Positions 25,908 to 39,460 of a DNA stretch of 64,000 nucleotides are shown here, piece by piece. The translations under genes and the position numbers were made by a program. The notes beneath the pieces were generated by a model. The model was not told where the DNA came from. It did not search any database and saw only the letters and a list, made by a program, of their open reading frames with translations. Numbering within the stretch: the first letter of the stretch is position 1; each line of letters begins with the position of its first letter. The DNA is from Daedaleopsis sinensis (Eukaryota; Basidiomycota; Agaricomycetes; Polyporales; Polyporaceae): positions 3,472,001-3,536,000 of the forward strand of contig CM066305.1 of the NCBI GenBank assembly GCA_033807695.1, read 5' to 3'.

Positions 25908-28900
25908 CTACGGGCCTGACTCTCGACCACGCGTTTCGAGAGAACTCACAACCTCCTGCCTCACCCACTCACCCATCCGGGTACCTTCTGCACCAGCGAT
26001 GGCGCGCCATATCAGCAACCGGCTCGTCAGACCGTCCCATTCCCCTGTACGGTCCGGGATTGTCATAGAGACTCGCCAAAGCGCCTCGACACACTCGCCC
26101 CAGTGCTCGATGGAAGGTAATGAGGGGGGATCGTAGAGGTGGTGCGAACGATGTAGCGCGATGCGCATGTCGAGGTCGTCGTCCGTCCGGAAAGGAGGCA
26201 CATAAGACCCCGATGTGGGTATAGTGACGTCTGCTTCCATCTGTGCGAGCCAATGGAGGCTACGCGTGAGCAGCACTGGAATGTGAGAGCTCGGTCTACC
26301 TGGGAGGAGACACAGACGGAGGAGGACGGGGACAACAGCGGCGAACCCCGCTGCGGTGCATGTTTGGTGATAGAGGATCATGTGTAGACAGCGCGCTGCG
26401 ATGGCACGCCATTCGCCGTTGGTCACAGCTTCGATCTTGCTCGCGTCGACGACCGTCAGGATGTTCTCCAGGATGCGGGCCCAAGCGAGGGACTCATCCC
26501 CATGCATTGTCGGCAGCTGCATTTCGATCCATGAGAGGAGAGCGTGTTTGAGAATGAGCGACGACGTAGCCCGTGCACTGCAAGTGATGTTCGCAAGAAC
26601 CTGTTATATTTAGAAGGGGATTGAGCATCATCACATCCGATGATAGAGCGCAGTTCGCGTACCTCCAACACGGAGCGACGCAACGCACGATCGCGCTGTT
26701 CGCTCTGGAAAAGACTAGCTAGAAGATCCCAGGTATGTCGCCTCTTCAGTATCCGCCACTCTTCGTTGGCGACTATACCATCCCCGAGGAACCGCACGAT
26801 CCATGCGCGTTCCTTTTTCCAGTCGTCAGACGAGCTGTACAACATTGCGTAAAGCATTGGGACGTCGGAAGGATCCAACATCGGCCGCTGAAGCAGGAAG
26901 CGGGCGGTAAGAGGATAGATGAAATTCGAGGGGTAGAAGATGCCGCGGAATGCGTGCGCGAGAAGGAGAGTGGTGTATGCTGGTAAGCGGGGGGGCTCGT
27001 CGGAGGGAGCGCATGCAAGGAGGTCTCTTAGCAGATTGAGTATGTGAAGAACGTGAGCCTTCTCCTGCAGATCCGCGTTCTAGGATGGGGCATTAGTTAA
27101 ACGACTCAAGCTTCTCCTATCTACAACGGCTCACCTCAAGCACACGGTACAGCGCTGCAATCTGTGCCCATGCCACTTCTCGTAGTCTGGGATCGTTTGC
27201 AGATAAAGTGCGCAGTACGAGACTGACCACGTTGGTGCGGAACAGTTGTACCCAGACAAGGGCAGATTGCGGTGCATCGGTCGCCAGGGCCTGCGTAAGG
27301 AGCAGCAAGACAAACGCAGGGTCGTACACAGAGTCGCCCGATATGGTAGAAACATCTCGAGTCTCAATAGTCCTCCAATCAGGATACTCGAGAATCGTCC
27401 TCAGAACGCGACTGGGATCGAGACTTTGGATGGCTTCCAATGCACTGCTTGAGGAGACGTCTGCACCAGTCGACCATTGTGCGAGCAACGAAGTCACCGA
27501 GATCTTCCGCGTAGCCTCGAAGAGCTGAAATACGGACAACAGTTTGAGGTCCGCAGCACTCACAGTCCCCCTATATATTCTGCGCAAAGGCTCGATATGA
27601 CTGGGTTGGCAGGTGTTGTTCGGGTGCAAGTGAAAGAGGGTGCATAGAAAGTCAACGATCTCTTCCCTTGGTGAGGCACTGTCGAGAGACGCGGGAATTG
27701 CGCAGATAGTGTAGAACTTCGCGTGCTGCACTACAGTTTGCAGATATTTGTTCACTGTTGCGGGCTGGGAAATATCAGCGTTATGGCATGGTGAGAAGTA
27801 AACGATGGTTACATACCTTCAGATGCGTCGACGAGGCGAGCATACGGATGAATCTGACACCTTCTACGCTGTCGAGTCGATCCTGGATTACAGCAGCGAT
27901 CACTGGTTCCGCAAGATGGTTCTTGACGGACGTCTTCGCGTGTATGAGCGCAGCTGAAGGATCTGAGTCTCAGTGGGCAGCATACCTATCTCAAGAGTCA
28001 TGAACGTACACATGCTGGAGAGTATTGATCGACTGTCCCACGTGGAGGGGAGCCCGTCTACGAAGTATTGCACCGTCCATTTCAAACCTAAGTCGAGTAG
28101 AGTCTCGGCTAAAGGTATGGCTTCGTCGCCAATCTCCGTAAGGATTTTTCGTGCTACGCTGAAGCATAATGAGTCGGGCGTTATCGAGGACATATTCTTG
28201 ACGAGCTCCTTCAGATACTTCGAACGCGAAGACCTAGATGAAGAGACTACCCAGACGACACAATCTGCAGCCTTTGAGCGGACGTCAGGCTGTTGCTGTT
28301 TGTCGAGGAAAGCTTTGATAAGACGCGAGAAGTGAACTGGCATGGCATCCAATCCTTCGGAAGCACTGTCTCCACGCGAGGTGTCGTACACGGCGAACAA
28401 AATCCGAACAAGATGAGCGATATCACAGTCTCTGGCTGCAGAAGAACTAAGCCAGCTAGCTACCGCTGGTCTGGACGTCGGCTGGCGGTAGAGCAAACTT
28501 GTGACGATATCGACGGAGGGATCATCGTTTCGGAGAAGCCCTGTGATCGACAGTTGGGGCGTTGGTTGAAGCCGAAGGGACCACCGTTTGACTGACGAAG
28601 GTACGAGGTCTGCAACACTCCCGTCAGAGAACGAGTGCTCCGGAAGGCGTCCATCGTGGCAGAATGGTAGGCTATTCCGTGTGCCGGCAGCAATCAGGTC
28701 AGTAAGCTCCGAACATTGTGGGACCAGGGATTGTAAGCGGCACAAAAGAGGCAACGCCTTAGTGGCAGCGTCAATATCTCCAGAGATTGTCATCCAGGTT
28801 GCCTCGAGGACTCCGCAGATAATATCCTGGCAGGTTACTGAGCTCGAGCGTTCTCCTATTTCCGCAAGGTGGTCCAGCAAGCCGAGTGTGTCGTCAGAGT

Positions 28901-31900
28901 TAAGATAATGAAGCCAGATAAAAGCGGTAGCTCTCTAAGATAGTATAAGGGTCAGGCTGACTGAAACGTTGAGGCAGAAATGACACATGACCTACTTCGT
29001 CTTCGCTGACATTATCCAATGATTCACGGAGCAGAAGTGACCACCGTCCGGTCAACCTAGCAAACAGCTCTGCGACATGTTCGCCGCCAACCATAGATGC
29101 ATTGTCCAGCAGGAGGCGCAGTCCTAAGATGATGTCGTAAATAAATCCACGAGATCTTCAGATAGTAACATATGACTGACCTTCCCTCTCTGCCTGGCTC
29201 AAAGTTCGCGAGGAGACCGACCTCATGGTCTCCGAGTCGAAATAGAACAAGACAAGCTCAGAGACATAGTCATAGCCGTTTTCCTGTGCTTTTCGCACGA
29301 TGGCTGCGAGAACAAGTAACCAATCGCGCACAGTCAGATCCTCTACTCCGAGATACGATAGCCTATGCAAGATGAGGCGTGTCGCCCGTTTGAGTCGCAT
29401 GTTGTCAGGTTCGCTTGCGAAGAGGCTCTCGACGAGCGCTTCCTTGACGGATTTTTCTGCGACGACCTTGTCCGTACAGTGGAGAAGCAACGTGTCGAAA
29501 CCGAGCCTATCCAATGGATCATGAGTCACGACACGAATCTTCAACGACAAACGACCTACTCCTGGATGAGATCGGGTAGCGACTCTCCAACCTGCCACAT
29601 TGACACTTGGGTAGTAGGGTCTAGGTACCGGGAAAGGTCCTTCAAAGCCGGCCCGCAGAGCTTCTTGACTACTGCTGCGAGCCTAGCAAACTCTGGAGCA
29701 GCGATCGACGGTCCAGTGAGTCGCACCCAGTCCACGATTTCGTAAGCAGCGATTTGCCTTTCGGTATCGGTCTCCGCTGCGGCAACTATGAGCACGTTTC
29801 ACCCAAGGTCGACCCACAACGCGACTCACGTGCCAAATATTGCTCAACACGCTCCAGATACTCCAGCACAGCGCGCGTCGAAGTCTGGGGCGAGACGGCA
29901 ACGGGATGCTGCAGCTGCTTGACCGAGGACGTGAGGAGAGCCACCTCGCGACGAATCGCCCCTTCTACGACAGCGTGCTCGGGAAAGAGACTCTGCCCAT
30001 CCAGCAGCGTCGACAGCCTTCCAACAAGAGCCTCGCAGAGGACGAGATCTACGCTCTTGCTCGCCAGACGCAGGAGCAGATTTCGCACGAACGCGAACAA
30101 CGCCAGCGCATCCGAGGGCGACAGGAGCTTCCCCTTCAGCTTCGCACCGAGCTGCTCGACGACCGTCGTTAGCAGTGGGCTGGGGAACACCTCAGGGTGC
30201 TGGCCAATTGACGTTCGGTGCTCTCCGTTTTCCTTCATGCCAGGTCCGAGAGCATGGTGCGCAGGATACAGCGCTTGGAGCTCTTCTACGTACTTGTATG
30301 GCGTCTTCACACAGCGCTGCACGCAGTCGTCGAGGAATGGGATGACACTGTCGCCTTCGTCCATGAGTGGGGCGCCGTCCGGTGCTCGTGCACCCGGGGC
30401 ACGGCGCGTGAGCGGGAGAGAATCCAGCCACAGCGATATCTCGTCTGGGTCGTGTTGAAACAACACACCCGGCGAGAGTATGTGGCGAAGAAGGGCGACG
30501 ATCTCGCTGCGCACAGCGGGTACAGGCGTGACGGTGTAAGCTTTTAGGAGGACATGAAAGTTGCTGTGCTTTGAGCCTGCCAAGGCAAGGTCAACAGTCA
30601 GTCATGGCTTTGGCTGATTTCGGTGTCATGCACTCACCCGACTTTCCAGACCATGTAAAGTGTTCGCTCTCCTTCAGCAGCCGGAGGACGTGTAATTGAC
30701 GCAGCGTATCGAGCCCATTCGTGGTGCTGCTCGAATCCGTTTGCATGAACATGTCTTCAATAGCCTGGAGCAGCTTCCCAGCATCAAACCGTGCCTCCGC
30801 GACAAGCGAAGGCAGGAGACGATGATACAGCCACAGCAACCTGTACGCGCTCTCCGCAAGCAGCACATTCCTGGTCGGGTTCGGAGCGGAGACAACCTTC
30901 TTCTCCGTGGCCTGCCCGTCAACAGCGGACGCGCTTGCCTCGTTCATGCGCTGCGAGAATCCAACGACGACCTGAAACTCCGGCACGCGTCTCCGCACCT
31001 CCCGCTCGACCTCCCGGCGGCGGCGCCCCCACAGCCCGTCCTCCTCGTCCTCTTCGAGCGCCCGCTCCACCGTCTTGAACGCCCCGACGACCTGCTCGTA
31101 TTTCAAGAGGCATTTCGCGAGCGCGAGCGCGGACGCGTGCTGCACCAGCGGCGACGCCGCCTGGAGCCCGCGCGACAAGTGCGTCTTCATGTGCGCGGTC
31201 GGAAGGACGTTGTCGACGACGGCCGCAAGCGGCGGCGGCGCGGGCTGGTACAGCGACGCGCGCCCGCTCCCGCTCTGCGGCAGGACGAACGACGCGGCGG
31301 GGACGGGGAGCGAGACGACCGTGCCGAAGAACGCGATGTTCGCGAGCCATTTCGAGGACAGACGCGGCTCGAGCGCGAGCCCGCACGATGCCCAGTAGCC
31401 CGAGACGAGCTCTGGGCACGCGGCGAGAATCTTGAGCGCGAGCTCCTGCTGGCGCGGGTCCTCGTTCACCTTGAGCGTCTTGAGGACGTTTGCGAGAATT
31501 TTGTTGTAGATCTTGCCGCCCTTGTGGGGCGCGTCGGCGTTGTTGCCCTCGCCGGGGACCCCGCCCGCAAGCTGGTCTTCGTCAGTCTCGCGCGGATACC
31601 AGCCTCGATCGTGGAAGCACAGGCCCGCGCCGGGTCGGGTGCAGATAGCGAGGAGGAAATGGTGGATAACGTCTGCTGGAACAGCGTCCGAGTCGGCCCC
31701 CTCGGACACGTTCCGCTCGTATATGCGCAGAAGCTAGCGCGTATCCCTCATGAGCATCCGTACTGCGGGTATACCTGATCAGCCCACGCACCTGTGAGAG
31801 AATCGTTTCGTTGAAGACGTGGATTTTGAGCGTGCGCTTCAGCTTAGCGTCGGACCACAGGCCGGACCAGCATACTTCGAGGACGCGTCGGATGACAGAG

Positions 31901-32894
31901 TATGAATCTTGCCAGAGCCCTTTGAACACGGAGGTGAACGCGTCCCGATGTTGCTCGAGGAACGCCGCCTTGATCGGCGCCGGCGTCGCATCGTCAACGA
32001 AGGAGAGAACGAAGAGGATGTAGAGCGTGCGGATGTCTAAAACACATGAGCCGCGCGGCGTAGCATCGTGAGAGGGATAACGCACCGGGTCTAGCGAGCA
32101 TATCGACGTCGTCCCCGCCCTTTGACTTGCGTCGCATATGCAGCAGCTTGGGAAGAGACTACGAGTTGGTCTTTTAAGTCAAGGGCATTCGGTAAGGCGC
32201 AGAGAATTTCAACTACCTTCATCTCCCAGGCGAACGCGTCCAAGACCGCCTTCCGCTCTCGCCCGCCTGCGAAGCCAGACAGGCTGTTGAACAGCTTGAG
32301 GGTAACAAGCACAAGGTCAGTGTGCTGCCCGGCGAGGTAGGTGTTCAGGTGCTGCGTCGACTGTGGGGAGAGGAGTGCGCGAAGGATCGGCTGGGCATGC
32401 GCATGGAAGGTGTAATGGGACGAGAGGAGATTGAGCAGGGCGGCGAACACCCCTACGATGACTGAGAGGAGTGACATTTGTCTCTGTCACGTACGTGATT
32501 CAATTGGTAGGTAGGTTGAGATGGAGAAGCTTGGGAAAAAACATACGGAGTTGGTGCCCTCCCATGCGGCGAAGAGGTCGTGTACGCCTGGGTCGACGTC
32601 CAGCCATGCCTTCGTGAGGAGCAGCCGTTCATCGTTAACAAGCAAGGGCGGCTCGCTCGGCTTGATAGTGAGCTGGTTCCGAAGGGCGGTCAAGCCTTGG
32701 TGCAAGCCCTTGTTAGCTGCTTGGGTGCGCGCACGACACGAGCGCGGAGTGGACATACCTTCGATCAGGCTCCCCTCGCTCTGCGCGTTGAAGACGCGGC
32801 GTATGTCCGAAGCGGCGACATACTTGTGTGTTTGTTTTAAGGAGACCTCGACTTTGCGTTTCTTTTGCGCGGGAGCATGTTCACGAACGGGCAT
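25908..32894 (-). CDS. URB1: Nucleolar pre-ribosomal-associated protein Urb1/Npa1
   Basis: Very large helical-repeat scaffold of early 60S pre-ribosomes in the nucleolus (known role of Urb1/Npa1, with Npa2, Rsa3 and Dbp6). About 1,900 residues in roughly 15 exons over 7 kb. N-terminal KKRKVEVSLKQ basic patch, then the Npa1 domain (ADIRRVF..., LLTKAWLDVDPGVHDLFAAWEGTN, LLSSHYTFHAHAQPILRALLS). Next come the IRTLYILFVLSFVDDATP and RRVLEVCWSGLW segments, a long Arg/Glu-rich exon (30591-31709), a middle HEAT-like region, and the typical C-terminal block EEWRILKRRHTWDLLASLFQS. The tail (26522-25908) ends ETRGRESGP. Start at MPVREHAP, since the longer frame begins with TTG. Lies 707 bp downstream of actin, same strand. 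Confidence 0.9.
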
Positions 32895-33600
32895 CCCAGA
32901 CTTTGGCAAAGGTAGATCAAGCAGTTCGCCAATAAAAATCCCTGATTAGAATAGCTGGTCCGTCTGCCGAGATGTGAGGACCTTTTGCGATAGAGGGTCC
33001 AAGAAGCGAGAGTCACACTCGTACTCGGATAGATTGTCGTCGAGAGGGAAGCGGAGGATGTGGTCAGCGACCAAAAGCCATGAACCGACTCCGAGAGTTG
33101 TCTGAAATCTTCAGGCGCCCAGTCACGCAAAACGCGGTGGTGAATTCAACACATGTTGCTTAACTATGTACCTACAGACTACGTGTTGAAGCACGGATTG
33201 ATATTATGAATACTTGTTGAGGAGCAACGTAGCTATATGTCGAAAAAAGACACTCAAGTGACACGGTGTATCTTACACTTACCGAGACGATACTGAATTT
33301 CGCAGTGGACCTCAAGGTCTCCGTTCAGTCATAGACGAAGTCCAGAAACATGAAAGCGGATTCATTTGTCATTCACACGTCCCAAATTCCGACATAATAC
33401 AAACGCACCCCTCCGTGGCGACGGTGCAAAGAAGGTATACCCGTCCGCAGGCGGCCAGAGGGAGAGCATGGTCATGAAAAAGGGCAAACAAAACGGAGGT
33501 AGCGTACGGTAAAGGGGTCTACTACATCGACAGCGCGTGTCTCCTTCGTTTTTCCCATCATCCTCTTCGTCGTCGTCGTCGTCGTCGTGCCCGGAACAGC
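32895..33600. other. Intergenic: URB1 promoter and actin 3' UTR
   Basis: About 700 bp, A+T-rich at 33130-33300. The reverse frame at 32837-33130 has no recognisable domain. The actin 3' UTR and poly(A) region are expected at about 33360-33600. No gene is seen. Confidence 0.5.
33567..33588. repeat. CGT trinucleotide microsatellite in actin 3' UTR
   Basis: About seven CGT units ending 12 bp downstream of the actin stop codon (reverse-strand reading ACG repeats). In the reverse frame it would read as an Arg run only if translated, which it is not. Confidence 0.7.
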
Positions 33601-35199
<1,599 letters not shown>

Positions 35200-35216
35200 G
35201 TTGTTGTCGTGCTAAT

Positions 35217-35266
35217 TCGTGAAAGAGAAAGGTAAAGAAGAGATGGGGCTGTCGGCGGGGTTTATA
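35217..35266 (-). promoter_or_regulatory. Actin core promoter: TATA box and CT-rich tract
   Basis: On the reverse strand TATAAA (35266-35261) is followed by a pyrimidine-rich stretch (CTCTTCTTTACC, 35242-35231) and then the start codon at 35199. TATA to ATG is about 62 bp. This is a classic strong fungal promoter layout. Confidence 0.6.
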
Positions 35267-35821
35267 TGTCGGGCGGCAGAGGCGGTGCACGCGCAGCGGG
35301 GTAGACCGATGTCGGAGGAGGCCGATGTCGGGGCTGCGGTGAGCGTCGTCGACGGCTGCGGAGAAGGGCTGGAGACTGACCTTGGAGACGCGGTGGACGA
35401 GAGAGACGAAGAGGAAGGAGAGAGCGAGGGTTTGGGCAAAGGGCGAGGGCGCTTCCCGATGCGACTTGATTCGCCCGCCCGTTATCGCGATGGCTTCAGG
35501 GCAGGCTGCGTGGTCTCCCCGCACCGTCCCCTCCGCCTCTGCTGCGCACACATCTCGCAGCCTCTCGCCCGAGTCCGACATGCACACGCAGGGCGCCGCA
35601 GACCTCAGCCGCAGCCATAGGCCTTGTTTACCCCGAATCCCGATTCCCGATTCCCGTATGCTTCGGTCTATCCGGGTCTAGCGCCAATCTGCCCAGTAAA
35701 AACATCACGTGACTGAATGCAGACGCCCATCAAGACGCGTCTCCAGAGACGCCCAGGCTGACGCGTCGCGGGTCGCAGTCGGAGTCCTGCTCTCAACTCT
35801 CGTGTTCCCTCCGCGTTCGCC
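35267..35821. promoter_or_regulatory. Divergent promoter region actin / RPN10
   Basis: The two genes start 622 bp apart on opposite strands. The region holds the actin TATA box at one end and an E-box TCACGTGA (35705-35712) 110 bp before RPN10. Open frames here (35219-35681) look like GC-rich chance frames. Confidence 0.5.
35705..35712. promoter_or_regulatory. E-box TCACGTGA upstream of RPN10
   Basis: Perfect palindrome 110 bp before the RPN10 start, matching the core of the site upstream of TCF25/RQC1 (20747-20756). Confidence 0.4.
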
Positions 35822-37052
35822 ATGCCTCTCGAAGCCACCATCATCGTCGTCGACAACTCGGAATACATGCGCAATGGCGACTACCAACCAAGCAGACTCC
35901 GCGCACAGGCAGACGCCGTCACCACCCTCTTCCAGACAAAGATCGACTCCAATCCAGAGAACACCGTCGGCTTCATGACCATGGCCGGCAAAGGGTGCGC
36001 GTTATAGACCTCGCACCGGCTGCAGCACTTGCTGACGTGCTTGGCTCGTATCTTGTAGTGTCGATGTGCTTGTAACAAATTCCAAGGACATCGGTGCCGT
36101 GCTAAACGCCATCCGCACCACGGAGGAGACGCTCGGCGGCTCGATCGACCTCCCAAATGCCATTGAGAAAGCCCTCCTCGCACTCAAGCACAGGTCTAAC
36201 CCCAACCTACGGCAACGCATCGTCGTCTTTGTCGCGTCTCCCCTCGAGGGTCAAGCGGCGGACGAGAAGTTCATGACCCGTCTGGCCAAACGCGTCAAGA
36301 AGAACAACGTCGCCATCGACTTCATAGTCTTTGGAGATGCCATCGAGGAGGGCGAGCGCAATGTACTCGGCACGTTCGTCCAACAAGTGTCATCATCCGA
36401 CAACTCGTGAGTCCCGCGAACGAAACGATGAAGCCCAGACCTGTGCTCATGATCGACTCAAGGCATTACCTATCCATCCCACCAGGTCCACACCTCCTGT
36501 CCGACCTCATCTTAAACTCTCCCATTCTCGCTGAGGATCGCGGAATCCCAGAAGCAGCTATGGGCGATGCAGGAGGATCGGGCGGCGGCGGAGGCGGCTT
36601 CGAGTTTGGTGTCGACCCCAGCCTCGATCCCGAACTTGCCATGGTATGTCATCCCATACTTCTCCTGCCATAACTCACGTCTCTGACCGTGTGGGACGAC
36701 GCTGCGTACCCAAAAATAGGCGTTGCGCATGTCCATGGAGGAGGAACAAGCCCGCCAAGCCGCTGCGGCGCAGGGGGCGGCAGGCTCGTCTTCTTCCTCT
36801 GAGCCGTCTGTACCTCCGGTGGCCACGGCGGCTGCGCCGACAACATCGACACCGGCCGCGCAACCAGCTGCTGCTGCGCCCGCGGCGGCAGAAGCAGACG
36901 AGGACGACGAGGATGCTATGTTGCAACAGGCCTTGGCGCTCTCGCAGCAACAGGACGTAGAAATGGGTGACGGGGACGAGGAGGAGAGCGAAGAGGATGC
37001 GATCAAGCGGGCGATAGAAATGAGCATGAAGGAGGACCAGCAGAAGAAATGA
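35822..37052 (+). CDS. RPN10: 26S proteasome regulatory subunit Rpn10 (ubiquitin receptor)
   Basis: Ubiquitin receptor of the 19S proteasome particle. VWA domain at about residues 1-190 ([63 protein letters not shown]), which docks in the lid-base hinge. After [14 protein letters not shown] come a Gly-rich linker and three apparent ubiquitin-interacting motifs: [29 protein letters not shown] and [15 protein letters not shown]. Yeast has one UIM and animals two, so a third candidate is of note. Four exons (about 35822-36000, 36060-36408, 36464-36643, 36720-37052). Divergent from actin. Confidence 0.95.
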
Positions 37053-37247
37053 GGCTGTTGGGCGTGTCTTGGTGTTAGCGTTTGTCATTCTTCCATCGCG
37101 TAGTCATATGCACCGTTCTGTCGGAATATAATGTACACCATTCGTTCATGTTTCTGAAGAAAGGTGCTATATGCAGACGCAGTCATGAGCATCTGCTGGT
37201 TCTCGAGTCGAATCTTGAATATTTGAATCTGAAGTTCTCCAGTTGCG

Positions 37248-37258
37248 AACCCTAACCC
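37248..37258 (+). promoter_or_regulatory. Telobox-like AACCCTAACCC upstream of NDUFB7
   Basis: Nearly two telomere-type units 89 bp before the NDUFB7 start codon. One of four such motifs next to housekeeping genes in this window. Confidence 0.45.
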
Positions 37259-37346
37259 GAGACACCACTAGGCGCCCCGAATCAAGTGGGAGGTTATACG
37301 CATAGTCGGTGTTCGCTTACAGCGACGACCACGTTCCCCGACCACG

Positions 37347-37833
37347 ATGACCTCCTCAACAACAGCATCTCAGACCGAGCTCAAGGCAGCCAAGGTGCCC
37401 ATCGGGTGGAGGGACCAGTGCTCTGCGTGCGTGCCTACGACCCTCGCAGCTTTACGAAGCCTAACTAACCTTGCTGTCGCCTCCCCCGGAACCTCCCTCC
37501 GCCCACTGCGCCCCTCGGATCGCGTCGGACGCCGTGCCGCCCCCAGGCTGCTCATCCCGCTCAACGTCTGCCGGAAAGACAAGCTATACCTCCCGTGGGA
37601 GTGCGAAAACGAGCGGCACGCGTACGAGAAGTGAGTCCCCCTCCTCCCCCCGAGTCGAGTCGAGGTCGAGAGCGCGTGCTGAGGTGTATGCCGGGCCCCA
37701 GGTGCCAGTACGAAGAGTGAGTGCCGCATGCTGTCCGCCCGTGCCGTGCCGTGACTCAACTGGGGTCTGCAGCTACATGCGCCGGATGAAGGAGCTCTCG
37801 AAACGCAAGCTCGAGGCGGCCGACGAGGAGTGA
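37347..37833 (+). CDS. NDUFB7: Complex I subunit NDUFB7 (B18)
   Basis: Accessory subunit of mitochondrial NADH dehydrogenase on the intermembrane-space side of the membrane arm. Four small exons (37347-37427, about 37549-37631, 37702-37716, 37774-37833) join to about 79 residues. The twin CX9C pattern is exact: C at DQCSALLIPLNVC, then WEC with ENERHAYEKC, typical of proteins folded by the Mia40 pathway. YEDYMRRMKELSKRK matches the family C-terminus. The product is shorter than the animal protein, as usual for fungi. There is no presequence, as expected for Mia40 substrates. Confidence 0.9.
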
Positions 37834-38080
37834 TGTAGCCCGTGTAGAGTCTATATCGCATGCTCTCTAGACCTTGCTCCCGTGGCGTGCACGGCACAAA
37901 CACTCCCAACTACGACGGCGTGCCTCCGGACGACATATACCATGCGTGAAGATACTTTTGAGCGGGGTGGTCTACTGGTAGTAGTAATTACAACGGGTGA
38001 TTTCTGGCCGTTAGACGTGGGCGTATCGTAAGCATCTCATCGTCCGACCTCCCCCATCCCCCTCCAAGGCCTCTCGCCCT

Positions 38081-39145
38081 CTACACCTTGCGCCCGGTCA
38101 CGCCCTCCCAGCGCGCAATCTCCTTGCGCACACGCGTAATGACGTCCTCCTCGGTGCTCGCCTTCCCGAACGCGTCCACGAAGCGGCCGTCCGGGTCCAT
38201 GAAGTAGAAGAAGATGGAGTGGTCCACGAGGTAGTCGTCCTCGGCCTTCGCGTCGGGCGGCGTCGAGAAGTACACGCGGTACGCCTTGCACGTCGCCTTG
38301 AGCGTCGCGTACGAACCTGTGAGTCCGACGAGGCGCGGGTGGAACTCGGACACGTAGCGCGCGACCTGCGCGACGGAGTCCCGCGCGGGGTCGACGGAGA
38401 TGAAGATCGGCTGCACGATCGGCCCGTACTCTTCGTCTGTGCGGACGGTGTGAGAGGAGGACGGGCGAGAGGAGGGAGGGAGGGGTTGTGGGGTCGAGGA
38501 GCACGCACCGAGCTTGGACACCGCTGCGCTCATCTTGTCGAGCTCCTCGGGACAGATGTCCGGGCAGTTTGTGAAGCCGAAGTAGATGAGGCTCCATTTG
38601 CCCAGGAGGTCCTTCTCCGTGAACGTCTCGCCCTTGTGGGTGGTGAGGGTGAACGGGCCGCCGACCTGCGGCCGCCCGACTGCTTGATCCTCCCGCTCTT
38701 TGCCTGCATGTATGCGTCACGGTAGTATTGCGCCGTCAGACGGAGGCGGGTGAGAGATGCAAACGAGAAACGCACGGCGCTGCTCCTGGAGCTTCTCCTT
38801 CTCGTTGCGGAAGTAGAAAAAGAGTCCCGCTCCGGTGAGGACAAAGAGCGCGGCTGCTGTGGGAGTAAACACCTAGGTAGGCATTGGTATCAACGCGAGT
38901 TCAAAGAGGCCTGAACGTCCTAAACGTACACCGACCGTGGCTTTGTCCCGGGTGCCGGAGGAGGTCTGGTGCGAGGGATTCAGGTTCGGGTCCGTCGAGT
39001 ATGTCCGCCGAGCGATACCGCGGGTACTAGACCGAGTCGGTGTCGGGCGTACAGCGACACGAGAGCGAGGGATGGCATGTCGAGCTTCGAGGATGCGAGT
39101 GGAGGAAGAGGCTGCACATCTGGAGAAGACGGAGGAGAGTGACAT
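38081..39145 (-). CDS. SCO1: Sco1 copper chaperone for cytochrome c oxidase
   Basis: Inner-membrane copper metallochaperone delivering Cu to the CuA site of Cox2. The N-terminus (about 70 residues, Arg/Ser/Thr-rich) is a mitochondrial presequence. Then comes a membrane segment TPTAAALFVLTGAGLFFYF and a thioredoxin-like domain: AVGRPQVGGPFTLT, GKWSLIYFGFTNCPDICPEELDKM with the CxxxC copper ligands, PIFISVDPARD, the helix-4 motif LTGSYATLK, and DDYLVDHSIFFYFMDPDGRFVDAFGK with the conserved His ligand. Ends RKV at 38081. Four exons, about 285 residues. Confidence 0.94.
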
Positions 39146-39149
39146 CGAA

Positions 39150-39162
39150 AACCTAACCCTAG
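39150..39162 (+). promoter_or_regulatory. Telobox-like AACCTAACCCTAG next to SCO1 start
   Basis: Lies 5-17 bp upstream of the SCO1 ATG, so in the 5' UTR or initiator. Same CTAACCCT core as upstream of NDUFB7, IMPDH and the MCP2-like gene. Confidence 0.4.
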
Positions 39163-39460
39163 CAAGTCTTCACGCGCACTTGCTTGTCTTTCCGAAAGTG
39201 GGGTTCAGATGTTTCAAGTTTAACGTCGTCAACCTCGGTCCAGGATCGGTCTGGCTGATAAAGCGATAGTTGGCGAAAGGGAAAGCACTCGGAGAAGTGT
39301 AAGGTACGTATACATATTGTTACTCTACGCGTACAGACGTCGACTTGTGATATGCGGGACGCCTCGGAAGCTGGTACCGATACAATCTCCTCGCTGTGAA
39401 TAGGTTGTCCAGGCTCTATCATTCCTTCTTCATTTGAACCTGACAAAACAGAGCAGAAAA
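39163..39460. other. Intergenic SCO1 / CGI121
   Basis: About 300 bp holding the SCO1 promoter and the CGI121 3' flank. The reverse frame 39159-39611 is the CGI121 last exon plus flank read in another frame. Nothing else seen. Confidence 0.45.

Noticed and set aside
30696..31778. 360-codon forward open frame
   Set aside because: Antisense shadow of a GC-rich URB1 exon; Arg/Val/Glu-biased composition and no domain.
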